Origin: Thalassobius sp047123305
GTDB taxonomy: Bacteria; Pseudomonadota; Alphaproteobacteria; Rhodobacterales; Rhodobacteraceae
Assembly (NCBI RefSeq): GCF_047123305.1
Contig: NZ_CP138918.1
Span: 620,001 to 684,000 of the forward strand
Length of the DNA: 64,000 nt
Reading direction: 5' to 3'
Shown here: positions 36,631 to 45,815 of the stretch, in pieces
Position numbering within the stretch: the first letter of the stretch is position 1
How the letters are laid out: each line of letters opens with the position of its first letter
Made by a program: the position numbers and the translations under genes
Notes under the pieces: generated by a model
What the model saw: only the letters and a program-made list of their open reading frames with translations
The model's database searches: none
What the model was told of the DNA's origin: nothing

Positions 36631-37542
36631 TCAGTTGGTCCAGTTCAGCGGACCTTTGTCGGCAAATTCATGCACCAGGAAGTCGATGAAGGCGCGGACC
36701 TTGGGCTGGGTGAATCGGCCCGGCGGGTATACGGCGTAGATGCCCTGGGTCTCCATCGGCAGTTCGGGGATCACATCTTCAACCAGCCCATCCTTCATCG
36801 CATCTGCATAGAGGTAGCTGGGCAGGTAGGCGATCCCTAGACCGGAGACAGCGGCGTTCAGCAGCGACTGGCCGTCATTCACACTCAGCCCACCGGCGGT
36901 GCGAACCTGACGTTTTTCACCCGAAGGCGCCGTCAGTTTCCAGACATTGCCCGCCGACTGATTGGAATAGTGCAGCAGCTTGTGTTCGTTCAGATCGTCG
37001 ATCTTCTGCGGGCGGCCGTGTTTTTCGAAATAGGACGGCGCCGCGATCATGCGCTTCGTCGTCTCGGTCAATTTGCGGGCGCGCAGGGTGCTGTCCTCCA
37101 GCTCTCCGATGCGGATCGCCATATCAAACCCTTCCGAGATCAGCTCCACATACCGGTTGTTCAGCACCATGTTGACGGCGATGTCCGGGAAATCCGACAG
37201 GAACTCACCCAGCACCGGGCTGAGGTGGTTCACACCAAAGTCCGTCGCCACGGAAATCCGCAGCATGCCCGAAGGCGCCGATTGCATCGAGGTCACCAGA
37301 GCATCCGCTTCACCGGCATCATTCAACACACGGCGGGCGCGGTCGTAATAGGCCAGACCGATCTCGGTCGGCGACACACGGCGGGTGGTGCGGTTCAGCA
37401 GGCGGGCGCCCAGACGGTGCTCCAGGCTCGACACGTGTTTGGACACAGCCGATTTGGAAATCCCCATCTTGCGGGCGGCATCGGTGAAGCCACCTTGATC
37501 CACCACGGTGGCAAAAGCTTCCATTTCGGTCAGGCGGTCCAT
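36631..37542 (-). CDS. LysR-family transcriptional regulator
   Basis: 303 residues from ATG 37542. DNA-binding helix-turn-helix MEAFATVVDQGGFTDAARKM, GISKSAVSKHVSSLEHRLG, then a periplasmic-binding-like effector domain (GMLRISVATDFGVNHLSPVL; FDMAIRIGELEDSTLRARKL). Upstream extension of 21 residues is possible but lacks a ribosome site. It is divergent from the hybrid kinase at 37737 with 194 bases between; its targets are not evident. Confidence 0.93.
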   Translation of the reverse strand: MDRLTEMEAFATVVDQGGFTDAARKMGISKSAVSKHVSSLEHRLGARLLNRTTRRVSPTEIGLAYYDRARRVLNDAGEADALVTSMQSAPSGMLRISVATDFGVNHLSPVLGEFLSDFPDIAVNMVLNNRYVELISEGFDMAIRIGELEDSTLRARKLTETTKRMIAAPSYFEKHGRPQKIDDLNEHKLLHYSNQSAGNVWKLTAPSGEKRQVRTAGGLSVNDGQSLLNAAVSGLGIAYLPSYLYADAMKDGLVEDVIPELPMETQGIYAVYPPGRFTQPKVRAFIDFLVHEFADKGPLNWTN

Positions 37543-37736
37543 TATGCGCATCCTCTGCGTGATCGTTTCGAATTCAGAAACAGATATCCGCTGCAAATCA
37601 GGCAAGATCAGGGCAACGAGGCGGCTTTGTGTGGTTCATACTGCGGAACCCCTATGGCAGTGTTATATATTTCAATTGACAAAATATTCATCCGACATAC
37701 CCTTTTCCGGACTCAGACCCCTAAGAAAAAATTGTT

Positions 37737-39908
37737 GTGAACGGCGATTTAAAAACACGAATTACAAGCTCGACTCCATTCGAGCTGAGAGAAGATATCG
37801 CATTTAGCAAGCACGTCTTGCTGGGCAAAAATGCTGTCTACCTGACAATCTTCTTGGTCATTCCCTGGACGGTGCTTCTCCTCTTTTTGGGTGAAGTGGT
37901 CTGCGCCGTTTTGGTTCTTGGCTTCCTACCACCAAGTCTTGTTGCCTTGACGCTGTTCCGATTAGGTTCCGACAGGCTCGCGCGGATGACATGGTTGCTC
38001 AGTTCGACCACCTTGGTGACACTGATTTCATTGTTTTACGCAGGCCAAACGTCGCACGAGGTCACGTTCTTCATTCTTATGGGATTCCCGTTTTTGGTCT
38101 TCGCAGTGAAAGAAGAACGACAGCAGCTTGCAATTTCTCTGTGCTATATTCTGGTGTCAGCGATCTTGGCATTCCTTGATGCCTCTTACGGCCTTGGCGA
38201 GGTTATCGGCATTCAGCAACGCCAGCCAAACGGTTCGGCTCAGCACATCCAGTTTGGCATCTTCCTGACCGTGACAGTGCTCATTGTTTCCCAATTGGCC
38301 TATTTGGCCTACCACCTTAAGGAGTCGGGGGATGAAGTGCGGTCCGCGCTTGTTGAGGCACAATCTGCCTACAAGGCTCGCAACAAATTTCTGGCCAATA
38401 TGAGCCATGAGATTCGCACGCCAATGAACGGGATCATTGGCACCTTAGATGTTTTGGAACACTCTGGGATCCAGCCCAACCAGCAGCGTTCAATGTCGAC
38501 GATCCGGGAATCGGCAATGTCTCTTCTGCGCATTATTGATGATGTTCTTGATGCCAGTAAAATCGACGCTGACAAACTGGACATCGTTCCAACCAAGACT
38601 GAGATTGCCGACTTGGTGGAACAGGTGGCGCAAACGTTGATTCCGCTTTGTTCCTCACACGGGGTAGCAATCCGCTTGTTTCTGGACCCCAAAATCCCAG
38701 ACTACATTGAGGTTGACGCCGTTCGTCTTCGGCAAATTCTATTGAACGTTCTGAGCAACGCGGTCAAATACTCGGCCTCTTCGCTGACAAACCGGCCGGG
38801 GGATGTTGTCCTTTTTGCGACCACGGATGGTCCAGATACCCTTTCATTCAAAGTTACAGACAATGGCATCGGCATGAGCGAAGACTTGGTTGCCACCTTC
38901 TGTGATCCCTATGTTCAGGGGCGCGAGACGCTATTTTCCTCAATCCGCGGCACCGGTCTGGGCATGGCGATCACGACAAGGCTGGTCAATCTGATGCAGG
39001 GCACATTCTCTGCACAAAGCGATGAGGGGGAAGGTACGACAATCACAATCAGCCTTCCGCTTATTCCAGTGCCTACACCAACATTGTTGCCAGATCTCAG
39101 CGGCCTCACCGTTTACTTTATCGGCCCTTCCGTCCCGGCACTCGAAAAAGGCTTGGATATTGTTGTTGGAAATGCCGGCGCCACTTGGCACCTAGCCGAA
39201 GACCTCAATGATCTGCCCGATCTACCCGCCGGGAAAGATGACGGCCCGATCTTCCTCTTACTGCCAACAACTCCAGCAGAGTTTGACCGCATCGAAGGCG
39301 AGATTCGCTCAAAGCACCCGCGCGCTGGTGTCATTCGTTGTACAACAGACAGAAGCGTGCTGATCAGACGAATGAGCAGCGGTTCTTTCATCTTCCCAGT
39401 CATGCCGATGATCCGTAACGATTTCTACTCGGCAATCGCGGAATTGGCCGGGCGCGAGGTGCCGCGACCGCCCTGGCAACAAGATGCGCCGCCACGCAAA
39501 ACTGTTGCACCCCTCTCGGGCTTTCAAAGCAGAAATATTCTGGTGGTCGACGACAATGCGATCAACTTGCATGTGCTTCAGTCGCAATTAAAGCTGCTGG
39601 GCCACCATGCGGTCACCGCGTCCAACGGCCGAGAGGCGCTGTTGCAATGGCGCGCCGGGCAATTCGATCTTCTGATCACAGATGTCCAAATGCCCGAAAT
39701 GTCAGGCTTCGCTCTCGCGCGGGCGATCCGTTTGCAAGAAGAAGAGTGCGAACGCCCGGCGATGCCAATCTTGGCGGTGACGGCCAACATCGAAAAAGAA
39801 AACGAGGAGCAGTTCAATCTGTCAGGAATGAACGATTGGATGTTGAAACCGATCAAATATGACGACTTGAAAAAGGCGATCGAAAGCTTAGGCCCACCAA
39901 AAACCTAA
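37737..39908 (+). CDS. Hybrid histidine kinase, paralogue of the 13900-16077 kinase
   Basis: 723 residues from a GTG. Six TM helices within residues ~30-192, HisKA with LANMSHEIRTPMNGIIGTLD (His224), ATPase with RLRQILLNVLSNAVKYS, DNGIGM and RGTGLGMAI, a degenerate receiver (~455-575, containing VIRCTTDRSVLIRRM), and a canonical receiver (VVDDNAINLHVL, LLITDVQMPEMSG with Asp649, WMLKPI). It aligns with the kinase at 13900-16077 along nearly its whole length, including EHSG-QPNQQ-SMSTIRESA. No HPt. The codons are more AT-rich than those of surrounding genes. It converges with an AEC transporter, the stops overlapping by 4 bases. Confidence 0.9.
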   Translation: MNGDLKTRITSSTPFELREDIAFSKHVLLGKNAVYLTIFLVIPWTVLLLFLGEVVCAVLVLGFLPPSLVALTLFRLGSDRLARMTWLLSSTTLVTLISLFYAGQTSHEVTFFILMGFPFLVFAVKEERQQLAISLCYILVSAILAFLDASYGLGEVIGIQQRQPNGSAQHIQFGIFLTVTVLIVSQLAYLAYHLKESGDEVRSALVEAQSAYKARNKFLANMSHEIRTPMNGIIGTLDVLEHSGIQPNQQRSMSTIRESAMSLLRIIDDVLDASKIDADKLDIVPTKTEIADLVEQVAQTLIPLCSSHGVAIRLFLDPKIPDYIEVDAVRLRQILLNVLSNAVKYSASSLTNRPGDVVLFATTDGPDTLSFKVTDNGIGMSEDLVATFCDPYVQGRETLFSSIRGTGLGMAITTRLVNLMQGTFSAQSDEGEGTTITISLPLIPVPTPTLLPDLSGLTVYFIGPSVPALEKGLDIVVGNAGATWHLAEDLNDLPDLPAGKDDGPIFLLLPTTPAEFDRIEGEIRSKHPRAGVIRCTTDRSVLIRRMSSGSFIFPVMPMIRNDFYSAIAELAGREVPRPPWQQDAPPRKTVAPLSGFQSRNILVVDDNAINLHVLQSQLKLLGHHAVTASNGREALLQWRAGQFDLLITDVQMPEMSGFALARAIRLQEEECERPAMPILAVTANIEKENEEQFNLSGMNDWMLKPIKYDDLKKAIESLGPPKT

Positions 39909-40816
39909 AAAATCCAAACCTCGATCACGGTGATCCAGACCGGCAGGGTCAGGGCGCTCAACAGGGTTGTCTGCGCCACCAACGTTGCCGACAATTCACG
40001 ATCTGCGCCAAAACCGCCCGCCAGAACATGCGCCGCCGACGCCGTGGGCAGGGCCGCAAACAGCACCAAAGTGGCGGCAATTGCGGGCTCAAGGGACAGA
40101 AATGTCGCCATACTGAAGGCAAAGACCGGCAGCAGCAGCAGCTTGGTCGCAACGATGATGCCGGTGAACCGGTTGAGCCGCGCCAAGGCGCCCCAGTTCA
40201 TCGTTGCGCCCACCGAAATCAGCGCCACTGGGATCGCGGCCTGGGACAGCATCTCTAGCGGTGCCATCATCACAGCCGGGATCTGAACTCCGCTCAACCC
40301 CACAATGACGCCCGAGATCGAAGCGATCAGGAAGGGGTTTGTCGCCACTTTGGCAACGGTGGCCCGCAACGACCCGCTGCCGCGCGACAGGGCGGTGACC
40401 GCAAAAAGGTTCGCCATCGGGATCGCCAGCCCCACCGCCACAGCCAGTTCCCCCAGCGGCGGCGCGGTCAATGTCGCCACAGCGACAAAGGCCATTGCGG
40501 TGTTAAACCGCCAGGCCACCTGCCAGGCGCCGGCAAAATCCACAAAGCGATCCGGTCCAAACCCACGCGCCAGATAGCCCGCGGCCAGACCCAGCAGTAA
40601 GATCGCCCAGACCAGTGGCCCGATCGAGGCAATGTCGCGCAGCTCAATCGGACGCGAGGAGGCGGCCACAAAGATCAGCGCTGGAAACAGGATCTCAAAG
40701 TTCAGCCGATCCAGCCCCTGCCAGGCGTTTACCGACAGCCGTTTGCGGATCAGCCCGCCCAGACCAACCATCAGGAAACTGGGCAATAGCCCCAGCAGGA
40801 TCGTGATAAAAACCAT
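39905..40816 (-). CDS. AEC-family transporter (auxin efflux carrier type)
   Basis: 303 residues with ten hydrophobic helices in two halves, PSFLMVGLGGLIRKR near the start, KLLLLPVFAFSM and LPTASAAHVLAGGFGAD near the end; the latter Pro-x-A-x-A-x-x-L pattern is the AEC/BART hallmark. Such proteins export or import carboxylic acids. Substrate not determinable. A second AEC gene is at 58984. Confidence 0.85.
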   Translation of the reverse strand: MVFITILLGLLPSFLMVGLGGLIRKRLSVNAWQGLDRLNFEILFPALIFVAASSRPIELRDIASIGPLVWAILLLGLAAGYLARGFGPDRFVDFAGAWQVAWRFNTAMAFVAVATLTAPPLGELAVAVGLAIPMANLFAVTALSRGSGSLRATVAKVATNPFLIASISGVIVGLSGVQIPAVMMAPLEMLSQAAIPVALISVGATMNWGALARLNRFTGIIVATKLLLLPVFAFSMATFLSLEPAIAATLVLFAALPTASAAHVLAGGFGADRELSATLVAQTTLLSALTLPVWITVIEVWIF

Positions 40817-40888
40817 TCTCAGCCCCTCTGCGCCGATCTAGGGGCAAGGCCACGCGGGCTGCAAGGAAATTCGCCGGGTGCATGCATG

Positions 40889-41572
40889 CTAGTTGTCGCT
40901 CCGGCCAAAGTGCCGTTCAAACTGCCGCAAGCCTTCCGGATTGAACTGCACCACACGGCTGCCCTCTTGCCTACGGGCCCAGCCGGTTGTGGTGAAATGC
41001 GTCAGCAACCCGCGCCCCAAGCGTCCGGCCAGATGAGACTCACGCGCACTCCAGTCTAGGCATTCTTTGCACAGCGGTGCGCGGCTTTTGGGCAGATCCT
41101 CCAGATCCAACCCCAGTTCACGCAGGAACGCACGTCCCTGTCCGCTGACCTCCAGATCCGGCCCAACAAGCACCCCATTCGCCACCAGGCTGCGATACAT
41201 CTGTACCCCCATTTCGCCAGCCAAATGGTTGTAACAGACCCGGGCCCGCCGCAGCGCTTGGTCCTTTGGTCCCGTGCGGGTGCGCAGATGTCCCTTCCCC
41301 GCCGCCAGCCCCATCAGAGCCTCCAACACACCAGCGACCTCTTCCCCCGCCAGTGTGAAATACTTATGCCGCCCCGATTTGCGCGGACTGACCAGCCCAC
41401 CCGCTTCAAGCTTCGCCAGATGGGCCGAGGCCGTGGCCCCCTGCACCCCTGCCTCCTGTGCCAGTTCACTGGCGGTCAGGGCTTTGCCACTCATCAGGGC
41501 CGCCAACATATTTGCCCGCGCCGGATCCCCGATCAGCGCAGCCACGCGGGCAATATCAGGTCCATCCTTCAT
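40889..41572 (-). CDS. ArsR-family regulator with extended C-terminus
   Basis: 227 residues from ATG 41572 (GGGGAGAT upstream). Winged helix: LIGDPARANMLAALMSGKAL, TASELAQEAGVQGATASAHL, AKLEAGGLVSPRKSGRHKYF. The C-terminal half is an extra domain with CKECLDWS, which has a Cys pair, as in some larger ArsR members of Rhodobacterales. It is divergent from the NIPSNAP-ABM pair at 41690 with 117 bases between and probably controls it. Confidence 0.9.
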   Translation of the reverse strand: MKDGPDIARVAALIGDPARANMLAALMSGKALTASELAQEAGVQGATASAHLAKLEAGGLVSPRKSGRHKYFTLAGEEVAGVLEALMGLAAGKGHLRTRTGPKDQALRRARVCYNHLAGEMGVQMYRSLVANGVLVGPDLEVSGQGRAFLRELGLDLEDLPKSRAPLCKECLDWSARESHLAGRLGRGLLTHFTTTGWARRQEGSRVVQFNPEGLRQFERHFGRSDN

Positions 41573-41689
41573 CGGTATCTCCCCTGTGTATCTCTCGTGG
41601 CACAACATTGCACCGCACAGTTCGTCACAGACCGAAGCATAAACGCCAAACTAACCACTAGGAAGGGGCCATATCAGAAAGGACCTACC

Positions 41690-42034
41690 ATGCTGACCTG
41701 CATTATCCGCTACCAGATCGACCCAACCAAGAAGACCCAGTTCGAACGCTATGCGCAGAACTGGGGGCAAGCGATCCCGCGCAACGGCGCCGAGCTGATC
41801 GGTTACTACGCCCCACACGAGGGCTCCTCGACCCTTGCTTACGGGATTTACAACATCGACAGCCTGGCCGCTTATGAGGCCTACCGCACCCGCCTGGCCG
41901 CCGACCCCTTGGGCCAAGAGAACTATGAATTTGCCCAACGCGAGAAGTTCATCTTGCGCGAAGACCGCACCTTCCTGAAACTGGCCTCTGCACCCCACAG
42001 CCCCCCCGCCAGCCCAAAAGGAGCCCGCCCATGA
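41690..42034 (+). CDS. NIPSNAP-family protein
   Basis: 114 residues. It starts MLTCIIRYQIDPTKKTQFER and shows the NIPSNAP ferredoxin-like pattern: YAQNWGQAIPRNGAELIGYY, APHEGSSTLAYGIYNIDSL and AYEAYRTRLAADPLGQEN. Reaction unknown; bacterial members often sit with oxygenase or ABM-domain proteins. A much longer frame from 41225 is open but its N-terminal part is antisense to the ArsR gene, so I start at ATG 41690, which has GAAAGGA upstream. It overlaps the next gene by 4 bases. Confidence 0.88.
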   Translation: MLTCIIRYQIDPTKKTQFERYAQNWGQAIPRNGAELIGYYAPHEGSSTLAYGIYNIDSLAAYEAYRTRLAADPLGQENYEFAQREKFILREDRTFLKLASAPHSPPASPKGARP

Positions 42035-42375
42035 TCGCTGTCATCTTTGAGGTCGAAATCGCTGATGGCCAGCGCGATGCCTATCTGGATATCGCCGCTG
42101 AGCTGAAGCCCCTGCTGCAACAGATCGACGGCTTCCTTTCGGTCGAACGGTTCGAAAGCCTCAACCAGCCGGGCAAGCTCTTGTCGCTTTCCTTCTGGCG
42201 GGATGAGGCGGCAGTGCAAGACTGGCGCGCCTTGGCCGAACACCGCGTGGCGCAATCCAAAGGCCGTGCAGGTATTTTTGCGGGCTATCGCCTGCGGGTC
42301 GCCGAGGTGGCCCGCGATTACGGTATGGATGACCGGGCTGAGGCCCCCGGTGACTCGCAAGCCACACATGGCTAA
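42031..42375 (+). CDS. ABM-domain (antibiotic biosynthesis monooxygenase-like) protein
   Basis: 114 residues, ferredoxin-like alpha-beta fold: MIAVIFEVEIADGQRDAYLD, LLQQIDGFLSVERFESLNQP, LLSLSFWRDEAAVQDWRAL, AEHRVAQSKGRAGIFAGYRL. Single-domain ABM proteins are small oxygenases or heme/quinone enzymes; no cofactor site can be named here. Coupled to the NIPSNAP gene, same regulator inferred. Confidence 0.88.
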   Translation: MIAVIFEVEIADGQRDAYLDIAAELKPLLQQIDGFLSVERFESLNQPGKLLSLSFWRDEAAVQDWRALAEHRVAQSKGRAGIFAGYRLRVAEVARDYGMDDRAEAPGDSQATHG

Positions 42376-42605
42376 GGATCTGGCGGGCAGACCTTGCCCG
42401 CCCAACGCCAGTGCCGTAGATCAGACCTACCGTAACCCGGAGATTTTATGTCCCGTTGAGACATGGCAGCTTTGAAGTGATCCGTTGATGGATCACAGGT
42501 GCGATCCACCAGCTGCCCCCCACGTTTGACACCTAAGCCCTGCCCATCTGGCAGGAGGTTGGCGCGTGGCCTTTCTCAACTTCGCCTCGAACAGAGGCAA
42601 CAGAC

Positions 42606-43052
42606 ATGAAAGCAAGATCAACAATGATCCGAGCATTTACCGCAACCGACACTGACGCCGTTATGCAGGCCTGGCACAAGGCCAGCGCCCTGGCCCATCC
42701 GTTTCTCAGCAATGATCTGATCGCCAAGGCCGACGCGCTGATCCGCAACACCTTCCTGCCGATGGCAGAGACTGCCGTCCTAGAACAAGACGGGCAGGTT
42801 ATGGGCTTCATCGCACTTCTTGGCCATCAGGTGGGTGGGCTGTTTCTGGACCCGGCCTATCACGGCCGCGGTCTCGGCAAGGCCCTGATGGACCACGCCG
42901 CCCAAAGCCATCCGGTTCTGGAGCTCGAGGTGTTCCGCGACAATACCATCGGACGCCGCTTCTACGCGACCTACGGCTTTGAAGAGCTGGAGGAAAAGAT
43001 CGACGGCTTCTCCGGACTGCCCGTTTTGCACCTGCGCTACGCCCAAGACTAA
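42606..43052 (+). CDS. GNAT N-acetyltransferase
   Basis: 148 residues. GNAT motif A VGGLFLDPAYHGRGLGKALM gives the acetyl-CoA-binding Gly-rich loop (HGRGLGKAL), and VFRDNTIGRRFYATYGFEEL is motif B. It resembles the YiaC-like or unspecific protein/small-molecule acetyltransferases. Substrate unknown. It is a single gene with 230 bases upstream that contain a small hairpin (GTGATCC...GGATCAC at 42477-42495). Confidence 0.88.
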   Translation: MKARSTMIRAFTATDTDAVMQAWHKASALAHPFLSNDLIAKADALIRNTFLPMAETAVLEQDGQVMGFIALLGHQVGGLFLDPAYHGRGLGKALMDHAAQSHPVLELEVFRDNTIGRRFYATYGFEELEEKIDGFSGLPVLHLRYAQD

Positions 43053-43061
43053 AGCAACAGG

Positions 43062-43081
43062 CGGGGGCCATCAGGCCCCCG
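43062..43081. terminator. Hairpin after the GNAT gene
   Basis: CGGGGGCC (43062-43069) and GGCCCCCG (43074-43081) form an 8-bp stem with a 4-base ATCA loop, 10 bases after the GNAT stop. No T-tract follows, so it may only stabilise the transcript. Confidence 0.55.
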
Positions 43082-43273
43082 TCGCCCTAAGGCCTGTCGC
43101 ACTTTGCGCTGAAACACCGCTTCACGGTAGGGCCATCGCACCAAACGCTCCACAATCGGGCGCTCAAAGATTGAAGTCTCCTCCGCGGCAGGGTGCCATC
43201 GGCTGCCATCAGCGTCTATTCAAGCGTACCCTTCCCGGTTTTCCGATCTGCCGTTCCAACTGCAAAACACGCG

Positions 43274-43357
43274 AAAAGGGGCCCAACCAGCCCCCTTTCA
43301 TCTTGCCAAAACTACTCTGGGGGAATTGGCCGACAGGCCAAGGGGGCAACGCCCCCT
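43274..43357. repeat. Roseobacter-type intergenic GC-hairpin element
   Basis: Two hairpins lie in a row. First AAAGGGG-CCCAACCAG-CCCCCTTT near 43274-43298 (followed on the minus strand by TTTT). Then AGGGGGC (43341-43347) and GCCCCCT (43351-43357) with a 3-base loop, joined by the segment TTTCATCTTGCCAAAACTAC. I recall very similar intergenic elements scattered through Roseobacter genomes after genes. It probably terminates the FadH-like gene, which ends 13 bases away. A genome-wide count would confirm it is a repeat. Confidence 0.5.
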
Positions 43358-43369
43358 CCCCGATCAGAG

Positions 43370-45394
43370 TTACAGCGAAGCCGCCAGTCGGGTGCCCTGA
43401 TTGATCGCCCGCTTCGCATCCAGCTCTGCTGCCACATCGGCGCCGCCGATCACGTGGCAGGTTACCCCTTCGGCCTCCAAAGCATCCGCCAGCGAACGGT
43501 CGCTGATCTGACCGGCGCAGAGCACCACAGTGTCACATTCGATCACACGCGGGTTTTCGCGCGCTTCGCCAAAGCTGATGTGCAGCCCCGCATCGTCGAT
43601 GCGCTCGTAGTTAACGCCGCCGATCATCTCGACCTCTTTCATCTTGAGCGCCACGCGGTGGATCCAGCCGGTGGTTTTGCCCAGTCCTTTGCCTAGCGCC
43701 TTGGCTTTACGCTGCATCAAGGTTACCTGACGGGTGGGGGCCTCGGGCTGCGGACCGGCTTCGGCCAGACCGCCACGGGTCTGTTCCGGATCACCAACCC
43801 CCCATTCTTTCATCCATTCCGGCAGGTCCAGCGTTGGGCTGTCGCCGGTTACCAGATACTCCGTCACGTCAAAGCCGATGCCGCCAGCCCCGATCACAGC
43901 CACCTTCTGACCCACCTCGGTCTTGTCGCGCAGCACGTCGATATAGCTCAGCACATTGGCGCGGTCCTGTCCGGGAATACCGGGATCGCGCGGCACCACG
44001 CCGGTGGCGATAATCACCTCGTCAAAGCCTTTCAGGTCGTCGACATCAGCCTCCACACCCAGTTTCACAGTGACACCCGCCGCGGCGACCATTTCCTCAA
44101 ACCAGTCGACCAGCCCGTGGAACTCTTCCTTGCCGGGCACCTGCCGCGCCATGTTCAGCTGCCCGCCCACCCGGTTGGCACGGTCAAACAGGGTCACGTC
44201 ATGGCCTCGTTCCGCTGCTGTCATCGCCGCTGACAGCCCCGCTGGGCCTGCACCAACGATGCCAATGGATTTCACCGCCTCGGTGGGGGTGATCGCCAGT
44301 TCGGTTTCATGACAGGCGCGAGGATTGACAAGGCAAGAAGTCAACTTACCGCTGAAGGTGTGGTCCAGACAGGCTTGATTGCAGCCGATGCAGGGGGCGA
44401 TCTGGGCGGCTTTGCCCGTCTCGGCCTTGACCACAAAATCCGCGTCCGCCAGCAATGGCCGCGCCATCGAGACCATATCAGCGCAGCCTTCGGCCAGCAC
44501 ATCTTCGGCCACATCGGGCATGTTGATCCGGTTCGAGGTGATGACCGGAATGCCCACCTTGCCCATCAGTTTCTTGGTCACCCAGGCAAAGGCGCGGCGC
44601 GGCACTGAGGTGGCGATGGTCGGCACCCGCGCCTCATGCCAGCCAATGCCGGTGTTGATGATGGTGGCGCCAGCCTGCTCTACCGCCTGCGCCAGTTCCA
44701 CCACCTCTTCGTGGGTGGAGCCATTGGGCACCAGATCGATCATCGACAGTCGGTAGATGATGATAAACTTCTCGCCCACGGCTTCACGTGTACGGCGCAC
44801 CACCTCAATGGGCAGGCGCATCCGGTTTTCATAAGATCCGCCCCAGCGGTCTTCGCGTTTGTTGGTATGGGTGACAAGGAACTGGTTCAGGAAGTAGCCC
44901 TCGGACCCCATAATCTCGACACCATCATAGCCCGCCTTCTGGGCCAGCGCAGCGGCGTTGACGATATCGGCGATCTGCTTCTCGATCCCCTCTTCATCCA
45001 GCTCTTGTGGCGGGAAAGGTGAGATCGGCGATTTCACCGGGCTGGGCGCCACACATTTCGGCGAATAGGCATAGCGGCCTGCGTGCAGGATCTGCATGGC
45101 GATCTTGCCGCCAGCATCATGCACCGCCTTGGTGATGACGGAGTGGTTTTCCACATCCTGATCCTTGGTCATCATCGCCGCACCGGGCAGCACCGATCCC
45201 TCAAGGTTCGGGCCAATGCCCCCTGTCACCATCAGCGCCACACCGCCACGGGCGCGGGCGGCATAGAACTCGGCCACACGCGGCCAGTCCTTGGTTTCCT
45301 CCAGCCCGGTGTGCATCGAGCCCATAAGGACGCGGTTTTTCAATGTGGTGAAGCCCAGATCCAACGGGGCAAGTAGGTGCGGATAATCTGACAT
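43370..45394 (-). CDS. FadH-like NADH:flavin oxidoreductase / 2,4-dienoyl-CoA reductase
   Basis: 674 residues from ATG 45394 (GGGAGG upstream). N-terminal TIM barrel of the old yellow enzyme type binding FMN (LDLGFTTLKNRVLMGSMHTG, GYDGVEIMGSEGYFLNQFL, RWGGSYENRMRLPIEV). A 4Fe-4S motif CIGCNQACLDHTF plus a later Cys follows, then two nucleotide-binding Rossmann domains (GIVGAGPAGLSAAMTAAERG; KVAVIGAGGIGFDVTEYL). FadH reduces double bonds of 2,4-dienoyl-CoA in oxidation of unsaturated fatty acids; other members of the same architecture act on trimethylamine or other substrates, so the substrate is uncertain. Confidence 0.9.
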   Translation of the reverse strand: MSDYPHLLAPLDLGFTTLKNRVLMGSMHTGLEETKDWPRVAEFYAARARGGVALMVTGGIGPNLEGSVLPGAAMMTKDQDVENHSVITKAVHDAGGKIAMQILHAGRYAYSPKCVAPSPVKSPISPFPPQELDEEGIEKQIADIVNAAALAQKAGYDGVEIMGSEGYFLNQFLVTHTNKREDRWGGSYENRMRLPIEVVRRTREAVGEKFIIIYRLSMIDLVPNGSTHEEVVELAQAVEQAGATIINTGIGWHEARVPTIATSVPRRAFAWVTKKLMGKVGIPVITSNRINMPDVAEDVLAEGCADMVSMARPLLADADFVVKAETGKAAQIAPCIGCNQACLDHTFSGKLTSCLVNPRACHETELAITPTEAVKSIGIVGAGPAGLSAAMTAAERGHDVTLFDRANRVGGQLNMARQVPGKEEFHGLVDWFEEMVAAAGVTVKLGVEADVDDLKGFDEVIIATGVVPRDPGIPGQDRANVLSYIDVLRDKTEVGQKVAVIGAGGIGFDVTEYLVTGDSPTLDLPEWMKEWGVGDPEQTRGGLAEAGPQPEAPTRQVTLMQRKAKALGKGLGKTTGWIHRVALKMKEVEMIGGVNYERIDDAGLHISFGEARENPRVIECDTVVLCAGQISDRSLADALEAEGVTCHVIGGADVAAELDAKRAINQGTRLAASL

Positions 45395-45494
45395 GGCGTG
45401 CCTCCCTGCGGTTGCCGGCCAGTTGGCCACGGCACGCGGTCAAAGTCACGTCGGACGCCGCGTAAGATTGACGTAAGGGGTTGCTACGTCACCT

Positions 45495-45815
45495 TTACGA
45501 GTCGTCCGTCGACTGCGCGCCTTTTTCACGCACAAGCTTTTCTAAAGCCAACACAGTCAACTTGACCGACGTGGCATCTGCCGTCCCCAACCCCATGTGA
45601 ACCTCCACGACGGAGGCAAGGTACCGTTCGGCCTCAAGCCGCGTCGCTCCGTTTTGCAACATCCCAAAAGCTTTGACCAAATAGGTATCGTATTCATCCA
45701 CTGGCGCATCGGTGGTGCTCTCAATGTCGTCGATATCAACTAGGTCGCGCAGGCCAATCGGATCCCAAGTGGACCAGCCGATCTTCCTCAAGGCATAAAC
45801 ATCGCTTTTTTTCAT
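45495..45815 (-). CDS. Conserved hypothetical protein coupled to an Lrp gene
   Basis: 106 residues, soluble, acidic. Pattern IGWSTWDPIGL, then DEYDTYLVKAFGMLQNGATR, then YLASVVEVHMGLG resembles a widespread small family of the WDP-x-G...DEY type (perhaps DUF1871-like), function unknown. It overlaps the Lrp gene stop by 4 bases (ATGA), so it is made together with it. Confidence 0.75.
   Translation of the reverse strand: MKKSDVYALRKIGWSTWDPIGLRDLVDIDDIESTTDAPVDEYDTYLVKAFGMLQNGATRLEAERYLASVVEVHMGLGTADATSVKLTVLALEKLVREKGAQSTDDS

Larger units (their letters stand above)
43053..43369. other. Intergenic region with hairpins between GNAT and FadH-like genes
   Basis: 317 bases between convergent genes. 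The first half starts with the hairpin listed at 43062; the second half carries the GC-rich repeat-like element listed at 43274-43357. Nothing between them looks like a gene. Confidence 0.5.

Noticed and set aside
41225..41689. N-terminal extension of the NIPSNAP gene
   Set aside because: It is antisense to the ArsR gene and lacks homology; ATG 41690 is right for the family.
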